A stretch of DNA of 64,000 bases from Streptomyces sp. NBC_00670 (lineage in GTDB: Bacteria; Actinomycetota; Actinomycetes; Streptomycetales; Streptomycetaceae): positions 6,263,001-6,327,000 of the forward strand of contig NZ_CP109017.1 of assembly GCF_036226765.1 (NCBI RefSeq). Reading direction: 5' to 3'. The stretch's first letter is position 1. Each line of letters begins with the position of its first letter. The notes below the pieces were generated by a model. It saw only the letters and a program-made list of their open reading frames with translations, was not told the DNA's origin and made no database searches. Shown in pieces: positions 8,102 through 16,234 of this stretch. The translations under genes and the position numbers were made by a program.

Positions 8102-9094
8102 ATGAAAAGCACAGGAAGCACGGAGCGTTCAGCCCGGGCCTTCTGGCTGCGGGAGCCCGGGTGCGGCGAGATCCGCGACGTCGGGCTGCCCGAGCCGGGC
8201 GAGGGCGACGTGGTCGTACGGGCGCTGTACTCCGGGGTCAGCCGCGGCACCGAGACCCTCGTCTTCCGGGGCGGCGTGCCCGCGAACCAGTACGGCGCCA
8301 TGCGCGCGCCCTTCCAGGACGGCGACTTCCCCGCCCCGGTCAAGTACGGCTACCTCAGCGTCGGGGTCGTCGAGTGGGGGCCCGGGGAACTGCTGGGACG
8401 GAACGTGTTCTGCCTCTTCCCGCATCAGACGCGGTACGTCGTGCCCGCCTCCGCCGTCACCCTCGTGCCCGAGCGCGTGCCGGCCGGGCGGGCCGTCCTC
8501 GCGGGGACCGTCGAGACCGCCGTCAATGCCCTGTGGGACGCCGCGCCGCTGCTCGGCGACCGCATCGCCGTCGTGGGGGGCGGGATGGTCGGATGCGGTG
8601 TCGCCGCGCTGCTCGCCCGGTTCCCCGGGGTGCGGGTCCAGCTCGTCGACGCCGACGCGGGACGGGCCGGCGTCGCCCGCGTGCTCGGGGTCGACTTCGC
8701 CCTGCCGGAGGAGGCGCTGGGGGAGTGCGACCTCGTCGTGCACGCCAGCGCGAGCGAGGCCGGGGCCCGGCGCTCACTCGAACTGCTCGCCCACGAGGGC
8801 ACGTTGATCGAGATGAGCTGGTACGGGGACCGGGTCGTCGGGCTGCCGCTCGGCGAGGCCTTCCACTCCCGGCGGCTCACCGTGCGCAGCAGCCAGGTCG
8901 GCACGGTGTCGCCGCGTGCGCGGTCCGGGCGGACGTACGGCGACCGGCTCGCCCTCGCCCTCGACCTGCTCGCCGACCCCGCGTTCGACGTGCTCCTCAG
9001 CGGCGACACCCCGTTCGAGGAGCTGCCGGAGCTGCTGCCCCGGCTCGCCTCGGGGGAGTCGGGCGGACTGTGTCACCGGGTGACGTACGCCTGA
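8102..9094 (+). CDS. Zinc-type alcohol dehydrogenase-like (MDR) oxidoreductase
   Basis: 330 residues. ATG 8102 is preceded by GAGGGG (8091-8096 region). The Rossmann motif VVGGGMVGCGVAALLA sits at about residues 154-169, and the N-terminal GroES-like half has the MDR layout (SRGTETLVFRG). The canonical catalytic-zinc ligand pattern (C...GHE) of true alcohol dehydrogenases is not evident, so it may be a zinc-free MDR reductase or dehydrogenase. It is the first gene of a co-directional run with the PTPS-like, glycosyltransferase, methyltransferase and flippase genes, after a 189-bp gap. Substrate unknown; a redox step on the locus product is the natural inference. Confidence 0.85.
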   Translation: MKSTGSTERSARAFWLREPGCGEIRDVGLPEPGEGDVVVRALYSGVSRGTETLVFRGGVPANQYGAMRAPFQDGDFPAPVKYGYLSVGVVEWGPGELLGRNVFCLFPHQTRYVVPASAVTLVPERVPAGRAVLAGTVETAVNALWDAAPLLGDRIAVVGGGMVGCGVAALLARFPGVRVQLVDADAGRAGVARVLGVDFALPEEALGECDLVVHASASEAGARRSLELLAHEGTLIEMSWYGDRVVGLPLGEAFHSRRLTVRSSQVGTVSPRARSGRTYGDRLALALDLLADPAFDVLLSGDTPFEELPELLPRLASGESGGLCHRVTYA

Positions 9095-9283
9095 GGGCAC
9101 CTCGTGTCACGGCTGAGGTCGGCTTCCGTCCCGGGCGGTCCGTGAAGCGGACAAGCCGCTGCTGAACAACCCGTGCCGATCGGCCGTACTACACGGCATG
9201 CCTGGCCCGGCCGGAGTTCCCCGTCCCCCGTGACGGGGGCGCCGGCCGGGCGCTCAGACGCACCGCACCTGGAGGGTCGTCCG

Positions 9284-9682
9284 TTGTTCAGCATCACGGT
9301 CCGCGATCACCTGATGATCGCCCACAGCTTCCGCGGCGAGGTCTTCGGCCCCGCGCAGCGCCTGCACGGAGCGACGTTCCTCGTGGACGCCACCTTCCGC
9401 CGCCCCGAGCTGGACGACGACAACATCGTCGTCGACATAGGACTGGCCACGCAGGAACTCGGCGCCGTCGTCGCCGAGCTGAACTACCGCAACCTCGACA
9501 ACGAGCCCGACTTCGCCGACACCAACACCTCGACGGAGTTCCTCGCGAAGGTCGTCGCCGACCGGCTCGCGCAGCGCGTCCAGGACGGCCGGCTCGGCGA
9601 GGGGGCCCGCGGGCTCACCGGGCTCACCGTCACCCTGCACGAGTCGCACATCGCCTGGGCGAGTTACGAGCGTGACCTGTGA
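9284..9682 (+). CDS. 6-pyruvoyl-tetrahydropterin synthase / QueD-like protein, degenerate active site
   Basis: 132 residues. A TTG at 9284 was chosen: GGAGGG (9271-9276) lies seven bases upstream and the product then begins directly with the family's first strand (MFSITVRDH). The fold is recognisable: IAH (His14), RLHGATF (His28), VVD (Asp51), NLDN (Asp72-Asn73) and [12 protein letters not shown] near the end. Compared with E. coli QueD, the catalytic Cys is Ala24, the third zinc His of HGH is Ala30, and the catalytic His after LD is Asn73. The substrate-anchoring Glu is kept. The protein is therefore unlikely to run the normal PTPS or 6-carboxy-tetrahydropterin reaction, though it may still bind a pterin or pyrimidine. 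Its stop overlaps the GTG of the glycosyltransferase by four bases. Confidence 0.82.
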   Translation: MFSITVRDHLMIAHSFRGEVFGPAQRLHGATFLVDATFRRPELDDDNIVVDIGLATQELGAVVAELNYRNLDNEPDFADTNTSTEFLAKVVADRLAQRVQDGRLGEGARGLTGLTVTLHESHIAWASYERDL

Positions 9683-10932
9683 GTGACGTGATCACCCAGC
9701 AGACGGCCCGTCCCGCCGCGGGGCAGGCGGCTCCCCCCGCCGGTACGGCTCCGGCGGCTCGTCGCCGGCTGGACTACGTGCCCGTGCAGCAGACCGCCCC
9801 CGCTCCCGCCCCCACCCACGCCGAGATCATCCCCATGTCCCTGCGCACCCTGCACTTCGTGCTGCCGGCCGGCGTCGACGACCCCGCCAACCCCAGCGGC
9901 GGCAACGCCTACGACCGCCGGATCTGCCTCGACCTCCCCGGCTTCGGCTGGCAGGTCGTCAAGCACACCGTCGGCGGCGCCTGGCCCGCCCCCGGCGCCG
10001 ACTCCCGCGCCGCCCTCGCCCGCACCCTGCGCGAACTGCCCGACGGCACGGTCGTGCTGCTCGACGGCCTCGTCGCCTGCGGCGTCCCCGAGGTCGTCGT
10101 CCCGGAGGCCGGACGGCTCTGTCTCGCCGTCCTCGTCCACCTCCCGCTCGGCGACGAGACCGGGCTCGACGCCGACGTCGCCGCCGCGCTCGACGCCACG
10201 GAGCGCGAGACCCTGCGCGCCGTCTCCGCGGTGATCGCCACCAGCGACTGGGCCGTACGCCGGCTCGTCTCCCACCACGGGCTCGCCCCCGACCGCGTGC
10301 ACGTCGCCGCCCCCGGCGCCGACATCGCCCCCCTCGCCTCCGGCACCGACGGCCTCTCGCAGCTCCTGTGCGTCGCCTCCGTGACCCCGCGCAAGGGGCA
10401 GCACCGGCTGGTCGAGGCGCTGGCGACCGTCCCCGACCTGCCGTGGAGCTGTGTGTGCGTCGGCTCGCTCACGCAGGACCCCGAGTACGTCGCCGGGGTC
10501 CGGGAACTGATCACCGCGCACGGGCTCGGCGACCGGTTCCACCTCGTCGGACCGCGCTCCGGCGCCGCGCTCGACGCCAGCTACGCCGCCGCCGACCTGA
10601 TGGTCCTCGCCTCCTACGCCGAGACCTACGGCATGGCCGTCACCGAGGCGCTCGCCCGGGGCATCCCCGTCCTCGCCACCGACGTGGGCGGGCTGCCCGA
10701 AGCGGTGGGGCGCGCGCCGGACGGCGGGGTGCCCGGCATCCTCGTACCGCCGGAGGACCCCGCCGCGCTCGCCGCCGAGCTGCGCGGGTGGTTCGGCGAG
10801 GCGGACGTACGGCGCCGGCTGAAGGCCGCCGCGCGGGGGCGCCGGGCCGCGCTCGACGGCTGGGCCACCACCGCGCGCAGCCTCGCGGGGGTACTGGGCC
10901 GGCTGCGGCCCGAGTCCCGGGAGGCGGCGTGA
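9679..10932 (+). CDS. GT4-family glycosyltransferase
   Basis: 417 residues from a GTG overlapping the PTPS-like stop. The first ~52 residues are low-complexity (A/P/Q-rich), and an internal ATG at 9835 ([13 protein letters not shown]) would remove them. The core is a GT-B fold: an N-terminal domain, then [18 protein letters not shown], the [12 protein letters not shown] stretch, and the E-x7-E-type signature [27 protein letters not shown], typical of GT4 retaining transferases. It likely glycosylates the product of this locus using a nucleotide-activated sugar. Its stop overlaps the methyltransferase GTG by four bases. Confidence 0.9.
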   Translation: MSDVITQQTARPAAGQAAPPAGTAPAARRRLDYVPVQQTAPAPAPTHAEIIPMSLRTLHFVLPAGVDDPANPSGGNAYDRRICLDLPGFGWQVVKHTVGGAWPAPGADSRAALARTLRELPDGTVVLLDGLVACGVPEVVVPEAGRLCLAVLVHLPLGDETGLDADVAAALDATERETLRAVSAVIATSDWAVRRLVSHHGLAPDRVHVAAPGADIAPLASGTDGLSQLLCVASVTPRKGQHRLVEALATVPDLPWSCVCVGSLTQDPEYVAGVRELITAHGLGDRFHLVGPRSGAALDASYAAADLMVLASYAETYGMAVTEALARGIPVLATDVGGLPEAVGRAPDGGVPGILVPPEDPAALAAELRGWFGEADVRRRLKAAARGRRAALDGWATTARSLAGVLGRLRPESREAA

Positions 10933-11924
10933 GGACGGGGGCGGCGGGTGTCGGTGCGGGTGCCGACGTGGGTGTGGATGCGAGTGTGGATGCGAACGTG
11001 AGCGCGGGTGCGGGTGTGCACTCGGGTGCGGGTCCCGGCGGTTCGCTTTCCGCCCTGCCCGCGCCCGGCGCCGGGCCCGTCGACGACGAGTCGGGCGTGC
11101 CCCGGTACGCCCCCCAGTGGCTGCGGCTGCGCGAGCCCGCCGACGCCGCCGCGCGCGCCCACGATTTGCTGGACCCGTTGCGCATCCGGCTCGCCAACCG
11201 GCCGGGCCGGCGCGGGGCCGGGCTCGTCGTGCACGACCTCGGCTGCGGCACCGGCTCCATGGGCCGCTGGCTGGCGCCCCTGCTCGACGGGCCCCAGCAC
11301 TGGATCCTGCACGACCGCGACCCCTACCTGCTGCACTTCGCCGCCGTGGGGGCGCCCCGGTCCGCCGCCGACGGCAGCCGGATCGACGTCACCACGCAAC
11401 GCGGCGACCTCGGCCGGCTCACCGCCGACGCGCTCGCCGGTGCCTCTCTCGTCACCGCGTCCGCGCTGCTCGACGTGCTCACCCGCGAGGAGATCGACAC
11501 GCTCGCGGCGGCCTGCGTCGGGGCGGGCGTCCCCGCGCTGCTCACGCTGTCCGTCGTCGGACGGGTCGAGCTGACGCCCTCCCGTCCGCTCGACGCGGAG
11601 CTCGCCGCCGCGTTCGACGCCCACCAGCGCCGGGGTGAACTGCTCGGCCCGGACGCGGTCACCGCGGCCTGCGAGGCGTTCGGCCGGCTCGGTGCGACGG
11701 TGCGGGTGCATCCCAGTCCGTGGCGGCTCGGGGCCGAGCACGCGGAGCTGGCGGGGGAGTGGCTGCGTGGCTGGGTCGGCGCGGCCGTCGAGCAGCGGCC
11801 GGAGCTGGCGGCGCGTGCGGATACGTATCTGCGGGAGCGGCTCGCCCAGTGCGGGGGCGGGGAGCTGGGGGTTGTGGTCGGGCACAGTGATGTGCTCGTG
11901 CTGCCGGGGGCGGGTGGGGTGTAG
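10929..11924 (+). CDS. SAM-dependent methyltransferase
   Basis: 331 residues from GTG 10929, coupled to the glycosyltransferase stop (GTGA). Residues 1-45 are a repetitive G/A/V/D/S-rich leader encoded by imperfect tandem DNA repeats. The class I SAM-binding motif VVHDLGCGTGSMGRWLAPL follows at about residues 96-114, and LHDRDPYLLHF supplies the acidic post-I loop. The C-terminal half is an unassigned helical domain. It probably methylates the locus metabolite; O-, N- or C-specificity cannot be told. Its stop TAG shares one base with the next gene's GTG. Confidence 0.87.
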   Translation: MRTGAAGVGAGADVGVDASVDANVSAGAGVHSGAGPGGSLSALPAPGAGPVDDESGVPRYAPQWLRLREPADAAARAHDLLDPLRIRLANRPGRRGAGLVVHDLGCGTGSMGRWLAPLLDGPQHWILHDRDPYLLHFAAVGAPRSAADGSRIDVTTQRGDLGRLTADALAGASLVTASALLDVLTREEIDTLAAACVGAGVPALLTLSVVGRVELTPSRPLDAELAAAFDAHQRRGELLGPDAVTAACEAFGRLGATVRVHPSPWRLGAEHAELAGEWLRGWVGAAVEQRPELAARADTYLRERLAQCGGGELGVVVGHSDVLVLPGAGGV

Positions 11925-13180
11925 TGACTACCGCGGTTTCAGAGGTGACGGTGGAGGTCTCGGAGGTCTCAGCGGTCTCGGAGGTCTCGGCGGTCTCGGA
12001 GGTGACGGCGGAGGCGGCCGGGGCCGGGGTGGTCCGTGCGGGGCGGCCTCGGGTGCCGGCGGGCGTGCGGCGGCACTTCGGGAGTGTGGCCGGGGTGGTC
12101 ATCCTCGCGGTGTTGCTGTGGCGGCTCGGTACCGGGGTGTTCCTGGACGGGCTGCGGCGCATCGATACGCCGACGCTGCTCGCGGGGCTCGGCATCGGGC
12201 TGCTCACCACCGTGCTCAGCGCCTGGCGCTGGTGCCTGGTGGCGCGGCGCCTCGGCATCCGGCTGCGGCTGCGGGACGCCGTCGCCGACTACTACCGGGC
12301 GCTGTTCCTCAACGCCGCCCTGCCCGGTGGCGTCCTCGGCGACGTGCACCGTGCCGTGCGGCACGGGCGCGACTCCGGGGACCTCGGGCGCGGGGTGCGG
12401 GCCGTGGTGATGGAACGGACGGCGGGGCAGCTGGCGTTGGTCGCGGCGGGGGTGCCGGTGCTGCTCCTGGTCGAGTCGCCCGTGGTGCACCAGGTGCGGC
12501 ACGGTGTGGCCGTGCTCGGGGTGGTGGTCGTGGGCGTGGTGGCCGTGGTGGCTGCGGTGCGGATGGGGCGTTCGGGAGCGGGTGTACGGCCGGTGCCGGG
12601 TGCGCGTCGGGGGCGGGCCGTGCGTGCGGCATTCGTCGAGGCGCGGGGTGTGTTGCTCGACCGGCGGGTCGGGGGTGGGGTGCTCCTCTCTTCCCTCGCC
12701 GTGCTCGGCGGGTATCTGCTGATGTTCCTCGTTGCGGCGCGCGCCGCCGGGGCCGACGTGAGTCCGCTGCGGCTGCTGCCGCTCGCCATGCTCGCGCTGA
12801 TCGCGATGGGGCTGCCGCTGAACGTCGGCGGCTGGGGTCCCCGGGAGGGCGTCACCGCCTGGGCGTTCGGGGCGGCGGGGCTGGGTGCGGGGACGGGGCT
12901 GAGTGTCGCCGTCGTGTACGGGGTGCTGAGCTTCGTGGCGAGTCTGCCGGGGGCTGTCGTGCTGGTGGTGCGGTGGGTCGGTGGTTCGCGGGTGCTGTCC
13001 CATGTTCCGTTTCCCCGGTCGCCTCCGGCGGGGTCGGAGGCGGGGGCGGGTTCCCGTTACGCCGAGGGGTTCAGCAGGGTGAAGTACGCGGCGAAGGAGT
13101 CGGTCAGTGCGGTGAGTATGCGTTCCCCCTTCTCCGCCGAGGCGAGTGAAGGACGGCCGATGACACCGGACTCCGTGTAG
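11924..13180 (+). CDS. Flippase-like (lysylphosphatidylglycerol synthase TM-region / UPF0104) membrane protein
   Basis: 418 residues from GTG 11924 (TAGTG overlap). Residues 1-30 are a SEV/SAV tripeptide repeat; about seven to eight hydrophobic helices follow, with the family features LSAWRWCLVARRLG, ALFLNAALPGGVLGDVHRA and GLPLNVGGWGPREG. Members resemble the membrane half of MprF and archaeal AglD and are thought to move lipids or lipid-linked sugars across the membrane. After the last helix (about residue 351) there is a ~65-residue tail, the final 41 codons of which are antisense to the convergent creatininase gene. Together with the glycosyltransferase and CDP-alcohol transferase, this suggests a membrane-linked or exported product (inference). 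Confidence 0.87.
   Translation: MTTAVSEVTVEVSEVSAVSEVSAVSEVTAEAAGAGVVRAGRPRVPAGVRRHFGSVAGVVILAVLLWRLGTGVFLDGLRRIDTPTLLAGLGIGLLTTVLSAWRWCLVARRLGIRLRLRDAVADYYRALFLNAALPGGVLGDVHRAVRHGRDSGDLGRGVRAVVMERTAGQLALVAAGVPVLLLVESPVVHQVRHGVAVLGVVVVGVVAVVAAVRMGRSGAGVRPVPGARRGRAVRAAFVEARGVLLDRRVGGGVLLSSLAVLGGYLLMFLVAARAAGADVSPLRLLPLAMLALIAMGLPLNVGGWGPREGVTAWAFGAAGLGAGTGLSVAVVYGVLSFVASLPGAVVLVVRWVGGSRVLSHVPFPRSPPAGSEAGAGSRYAEGFSRVKYAAKESVSAVSMRSPFSAEASEGRPMTPDSV
11962..12015. repeat. 18-bp tandem repeat inside the 5' end of the flippase-like gene
   Basis: GGAGGTCTCAGCGGTCTC (11962-11979), the same unit with one change (11980-11997) and a diverged third unit (11998-12015). The underlying period is 9 bp and encodes alternating SEV and SAV tripeptides. 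Confidence 0.8.
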
Positions 13181-13812
13181 GCCGCCATGCCGGTCGTCAG
13201 CAGGTGCCGCCGGTCGTCGGCGACGAAATCGGTGGCCTCGTATCCGCCGCGGACCACCTCGGGATGACAGTGGAGGAGGAGGGAGGTCTCTATTTCCCCC
13301 GCGTGCATGTCGGTCAGCAACGAGGTCTCGACTCCGGCCCGTTCGCGTGCGGATTCCCAGTCCTCCGGGGCCGGGAAAAGCGCCATGGTGGGTCCTTCGG
13401 CCGCGGTGGATTCCTGCACCACATTGCCGAGTACGTAATTGCCGCCGTGGCCGTTGACCAGGACGAGGGCCTCAACGCCGGAGCGGCGCAGCGATTGTGC
13501 GATGTCCCGTACCACCGCGTGGAGAGTGACGGAGGAGATGCTGACCGTGCCCGGCCAGTCCGCGTGCTCGTGCGAACAGGCGATGGTCACCGGGGGCAGG
13601 AGATGCACCGGATATCGCGCGGCGACCGCGCGGGCTATCGCGCAGGCGACGAGGGTGTCCGTCGCCAACGGCAGGCAGGGGCCGTGTTGTTCGAAGCTGC
13701 CGATGGGGAGGACGGCGACCTGGGGGTGCCGGCCGACGGCCCGGCGTCGTACGTCCTCGGTGGTGTCGGTCGGGAGGACGCCGGTGGTGTTGTTCGGTGC
13801 TTCTTTCTTCAT
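13057..13812 (-). CDS. Creatininase-family amidohydrolase
   Basis: 251 residues. ATG 13812 was chosen because GGAAG lies about eight bases upstream; the frame stays open further but without a comparable signal. Metal ligands of the family are present: E41 and H43 in IGSFEQHG, D52 in LATDT, H122 in NGHGGN and E173 in MHAGEIETS. The family includes creatininase, MftE of mycofactocin synthesis and archaeal ArfB, which deformylates FAPy, the product of GTP cyclohydrolase III. The gene lies 46 bp from, and divergent to, a GTP cyclohydrolase II paralogue predicted to make FAPy, so FAPy deformylation is an attractive inference. Its 3' end overlaps the flippase gene by 124 bp on the other strand. Confidence 0.88.
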   Translation of the reverse strand: MKKEAPNNTTGVLPTDTTEDVRRRAVGRHPQVAVLPIGSFEQHGPCLPLATDTLVACAIARAVAARYPVHLLPPVTIACSHEHADWPGTVSISSVTLHAVVRDIAQSLRRSGVEALVLVNGHGGNYVLGNVVQESTAAEGPTMALFPAPEDWESARERAGVETSLLTDMHAGEIETSLLLHCHPEVVRGGYEATDFVADDRRHLLTTGMAAYTESGVIGRPSLASAEKGERILTALTDSFAAYFTLLNPSA

Positions 13813-13858
13813 TTTGTGGCTTCCCTTCCTCAATGTGTTCTTCAGATAGGAACTGATC

Positions 13859-14488
13859 ATGACAGAAATTGTCGCCGGGGTCACTCGGGTGGTTACCGCG
13901 CCGTTGCCCACGAAATACGGTGATTTCGAGGCGGTCGGCTACCAGGACAACGTCCGTGGTGACGAGCAAGTGGCGTTGGTGTACGGGGACGTGCAGGCGG
14001 AGGGAATGCTTGTCCGGCTGCATTCCGAATGCCTGACGGGAGACGCGTTCGGGTCCACGCACTGCGAGTGCGGGCCCCAGCTCATCACCGCGCTGCGGGA
14101 GATCGTGGCCGAGGGGCGGGGCGTGCTGGTGTACTTGCGGGGGCACGAGGGGCGGGGCATCGGGCTGCTGGGGAAGCTGCGGGCGATGAAGCTCCAGGCG
14201 GAGGGGCTCGACACGGTCGAGGCGAATCTCGCGCTGGGGTTGCCGGTGGACGCGCGGGACTACCGCGTGGCCGCGGAGATGCTGCGGGATCTGGGGGTGC
14301 GGTCGGTGCGGTTGCTGTCCAACAACCCGCGGAAGCGGGAGTCGTTGGAGCGGCACGGGGTGAAGGTCGAGACGCAGGTACCGTTGCTGATACCGCCGTG
14401 CGAGAACAACATCACGTATCTGCGGACCAAGCGGGAGCGGTTGGACCACTATCTGCCGCATCTGGACGCGGTGGTGCAGTCCTCTTGA
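13859..14488 (+). CDS. ribA: GTP cyclohydrolase II paralogue, FAPy-type (Met switch residue)
   Basis: 209 residues from ATG 13859. Zinc ligands C58, C69 and C71 lie in HSECLTGDAFGSTHCECG, and the active-site loop HEGRGIGLLGKLRAM is intact, as are D131 and R133. Canonical enzymes have Tyr where this protein has Met110 (KLRAM instead of IRAY in E. coli, Tyr105). In S. coelicolor the paralogue SCO6655 has Met at this position and converts GTP to the formylated pyrimidine FAPy instead of the riboflavin precursor APy; restoring Tyr restored APy formation (Spoonamore et al. 2006, from memory). This gene stands alone without ribB, ribD, ribE or ribH, so it is a specialised copy rather than the riboflavin enzyme. 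It is divergent from the creatininase gene over 46 bp. Confidence 0.93.
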   Translation: MTEIVAGVTRVVTAPLPTKYGDFEAVGYQDNVRGDEQVALVYGDVQAEGMLVRLHSECLTGDAFGSTHCECGPQLITALREIVAEGRGVLVYLRGHEGRGIGLLGKLRAMKLQAEGLDTVEANLALGLPVDARDYRVAAEMLRDLGVRSVRLLSNNPRKRESLERHGVKVETQVPLLIPPCENNITYLRTKRERLDHYLPHLDAVVQSS

Positions 14489-14540
14489 GGTGCGTGTCTC
14501 CGGGTGCGGTCCGTCCGTGCGTGGGCGGCTTTCCCGTAGG

Positions 14541-15725
14541 TCAGGCGATGATCGCTTCGGCGACCAGTCTGCGCAGGTCCTGGAAGAACGGGTTGCCGGC
14601 TTTGGGGCGGACCTGGGTGAGGAACTGCACGGTGAGGTCGTGGGCGGGGTCCACCCAGAACGTTGTGCTTGCCACTCCGCTCCAGCCGTAGGTGCCGGTG
14701 GGGCCCACGGAGACGCCCAGGCCGAAGCCCGTGTTCTTGTTGGTCTGCGTGCGGTGGGGTGGGGTGCCGTAGTTGTGCAGATCGGTGTGGTGGGGGAGGT
14801 GGTTCGACGTCATGAGGGTGACGGAGTGGGGGGTGAGGAGGCGGGTGCCGTTCAGTTCGCCCTTGCGGCGGAGGAACTCCATGAAGCGGTGGTAATCGCG
14901 GGCCGTTGCCACCATGCCGCCGCTGCCGGAGAGGAGCTTGGGGCGGGTGTGGAGGGGGAGGCCGGGGACGGGCTCGATGCCGCCGGTCTCTGTCTCGCCG
15001 TACAGCTCGGCCAGGCGGGGAGCCTGTTCGGGGGTGACGTGGAAGCCGGCGTCGCGCATGTCCAGGGGGGTGAAGATGCGGTCGCGGAAGAAGTCGTCCA
15101 GTGGGGAGGCGGAGACCGTTTCGATGACGCGGCCCAGGATGTTCGTCGCCACCGAGTAGTTCCAGGCCGTGCCGGGGTCGAACTGGAGGGGGAGGCGGGC
15201 GTAGGCCTCGCAGGTCTCGGCGAGGGTGGTGCCGGGGACGACGGAGGACTCCAGACGGGCCTCGCGGTAGAGCGCGTCGACCGGGTGGTCGTGGTAGAAG
15301 CCGAAGGTCAGGCCCGCCGTGTGGGTCATCAGGTGGCGGATGAGGAGTGGGTTCGAGGCCGGGCGGGTGTGGGTGGCGTCCACGTAGACCCGGGGGTTCG
15401 CGAAGGACGGGAGGATCTCGGCAAGGGGTGTGTCGAGGGTGATTCCTCCTTCCTCGATGAGCATCAGTGCGGCGACGGATGTCACCGGTTTGGTCATGGA
15501 GTACATGCGCCAGAGGGTGTCGGTGGTGACGGGGGCGTGCGTCCGCCGGTCGCGTTCTCCGTGGGTGGTGAGGTGGGCCACGTGGCCGTGGCGGGAGAGG
15601 GAGAGCAGGTAGCCGGGGAGTCTGGCGTCCCGCACCGCGCGGGTGAAGTGGGCGTTCAGGCGGGCCAGGGCGTGAGGGTCCAGGCCGGCCTCGGTGGGGT
15701 CCACTTCTTGTCGCAGGTCCTTCAT
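14541..15725 (-). CDS. Serine hydrolase of the beta-lactamase / class C family (esterase family VIII-like)
   Basis: 394 residues from ATG 15725 with GGGAGA about five bases upstream. The nucleophile motif SMTK gives Ser76 and Lys79, and Tyr190 in NYSVATN is the catalytic base of the class C and DD-peptidase fold. There is no signal peptide, so it is cytoplasmic, as for EstB-type esterases and beta-lactamase-like hydrolases, rather than a secreted beta-lactamase. The gene converges with ribA and is divergent from the PPOX gene. Substrate unknown; an ester or small lactone is likelier than a beta-lactam. Confidence 0.9.
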   Translation of the reverse strand: MKDLRQEVDPTEAGLDPHALARLNAHFTRAVRDARLPGYLLSLSRHGHVAHLTTHGERDRRTHAPVTTDTLWRMYSMTKPVTSVAALMLIEEGGITLDTPLAEILPSFANPRVYVDATHTRPASNPLLIRHLMTHTAGLTFGFYHDHPVDALYREARLESSVVPGTTLAETCEAYARLPLQFDPGTAWNYSVATNILGRVIETVSASPLDDFFRDRIFTPLDMRDAGFHVTPEQAPRLAELYGETETGGIEPVPGLPLHTRPKLLSGSGGMVATARDYHRFMEFLRRKGELNGTRLLTPHSVTLMTSNHLPHHTDLHNYGTPPHRTQTNKNTGFGLGVSVGPTGTYGWSGVASTTFWVDPAHDLTVQFLTQVRPKAGNPFFQDLRRLVAEAIIA

Positions 15726-15811
15726 GGGGGTCTCCCTTCCCTGGTGGGGGTGGTCGGACGCCTGCCGGGTACCTCGTGGGGAGACGGTGCCCCGCTCAGG
15801 AGGTTGGTGTC

Positions 15812-16234
15812 ATGGACGAAGCGCTGCTCGGGCTTCTTGCCGAGCACAAGGGTGGGGTGCTGGTCACCCTCAAGCGGGACGGTCGGCCGCAGTTGTCGAA
15901 TGTCGCCCATGTGTACTACCCGGACGAGCGGCTCCTCCGGATCTCCCTGACCGACGACCGGGCCAAGACCCGCAATCTGCGGCGGGACCCACGGGCCTCG
16001 TACCACGTGACGACGGCGGACCGCTGGGCGTACGCGGTCGCCGAGGGGACGGCCGATCTGACCCCGGTCGCGGAGGATCCGCACGACGCCACGGTCGAGG
16101 AGCTGGTGCGGCTCTACCGGGACGTGCGGGGCGAGCATCCCGACTGGGACGAGTACCGGGCCGCCATGGTGCGGGACCGGCGGCTCGTGCTGCGGCTGCC
16201 GGTCGAGCGGGTGTACGGCGTTCCGCGGCGTTAG
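15812..16234 (+). CDS. PPOX-class (probably F420-dependent) oxidoreductase
   Basis: 140 residues. ATG 15812 is preceded by AGGAGG at 15798-15803. The split-barrel flavin-binding fold is indicated by [18 protein letters not shown] and [19 protein letters not shown], and the C-terminal [18 protein letters not shown] is typical of the actinobacterial TIGR03618-like group that uses F420. The last four bases overlap the end of the convergent dehydrogenase gene. Confidence 0.88.
   Translation: MDEALLGLLAEHKGGVLVTLKRDGRPQLSNVAHVYYPDERLLRISLTDDRAKTRNLRRDPRASYHVTTADRWAYAVAEGTADLTPVAEDPHDATVEELVRLYRDVRGEHPDWDEYRAAMVRDRRLVLRLPVERVYGVPRR

Noticed and set aside
13859-14488. Riboflavin-pathway enzyme
   Set aside because: No other rib genes are adjacent and the Met switch residue argues against the canonical reaction.
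14541-15725. Beta-lactamase resistance gene
   Set aside because: The fold motifs fit class C/esterase family VIII, but there is no signal peptide, so a periplasmic-type antibiotic-resistance role is unlikely.
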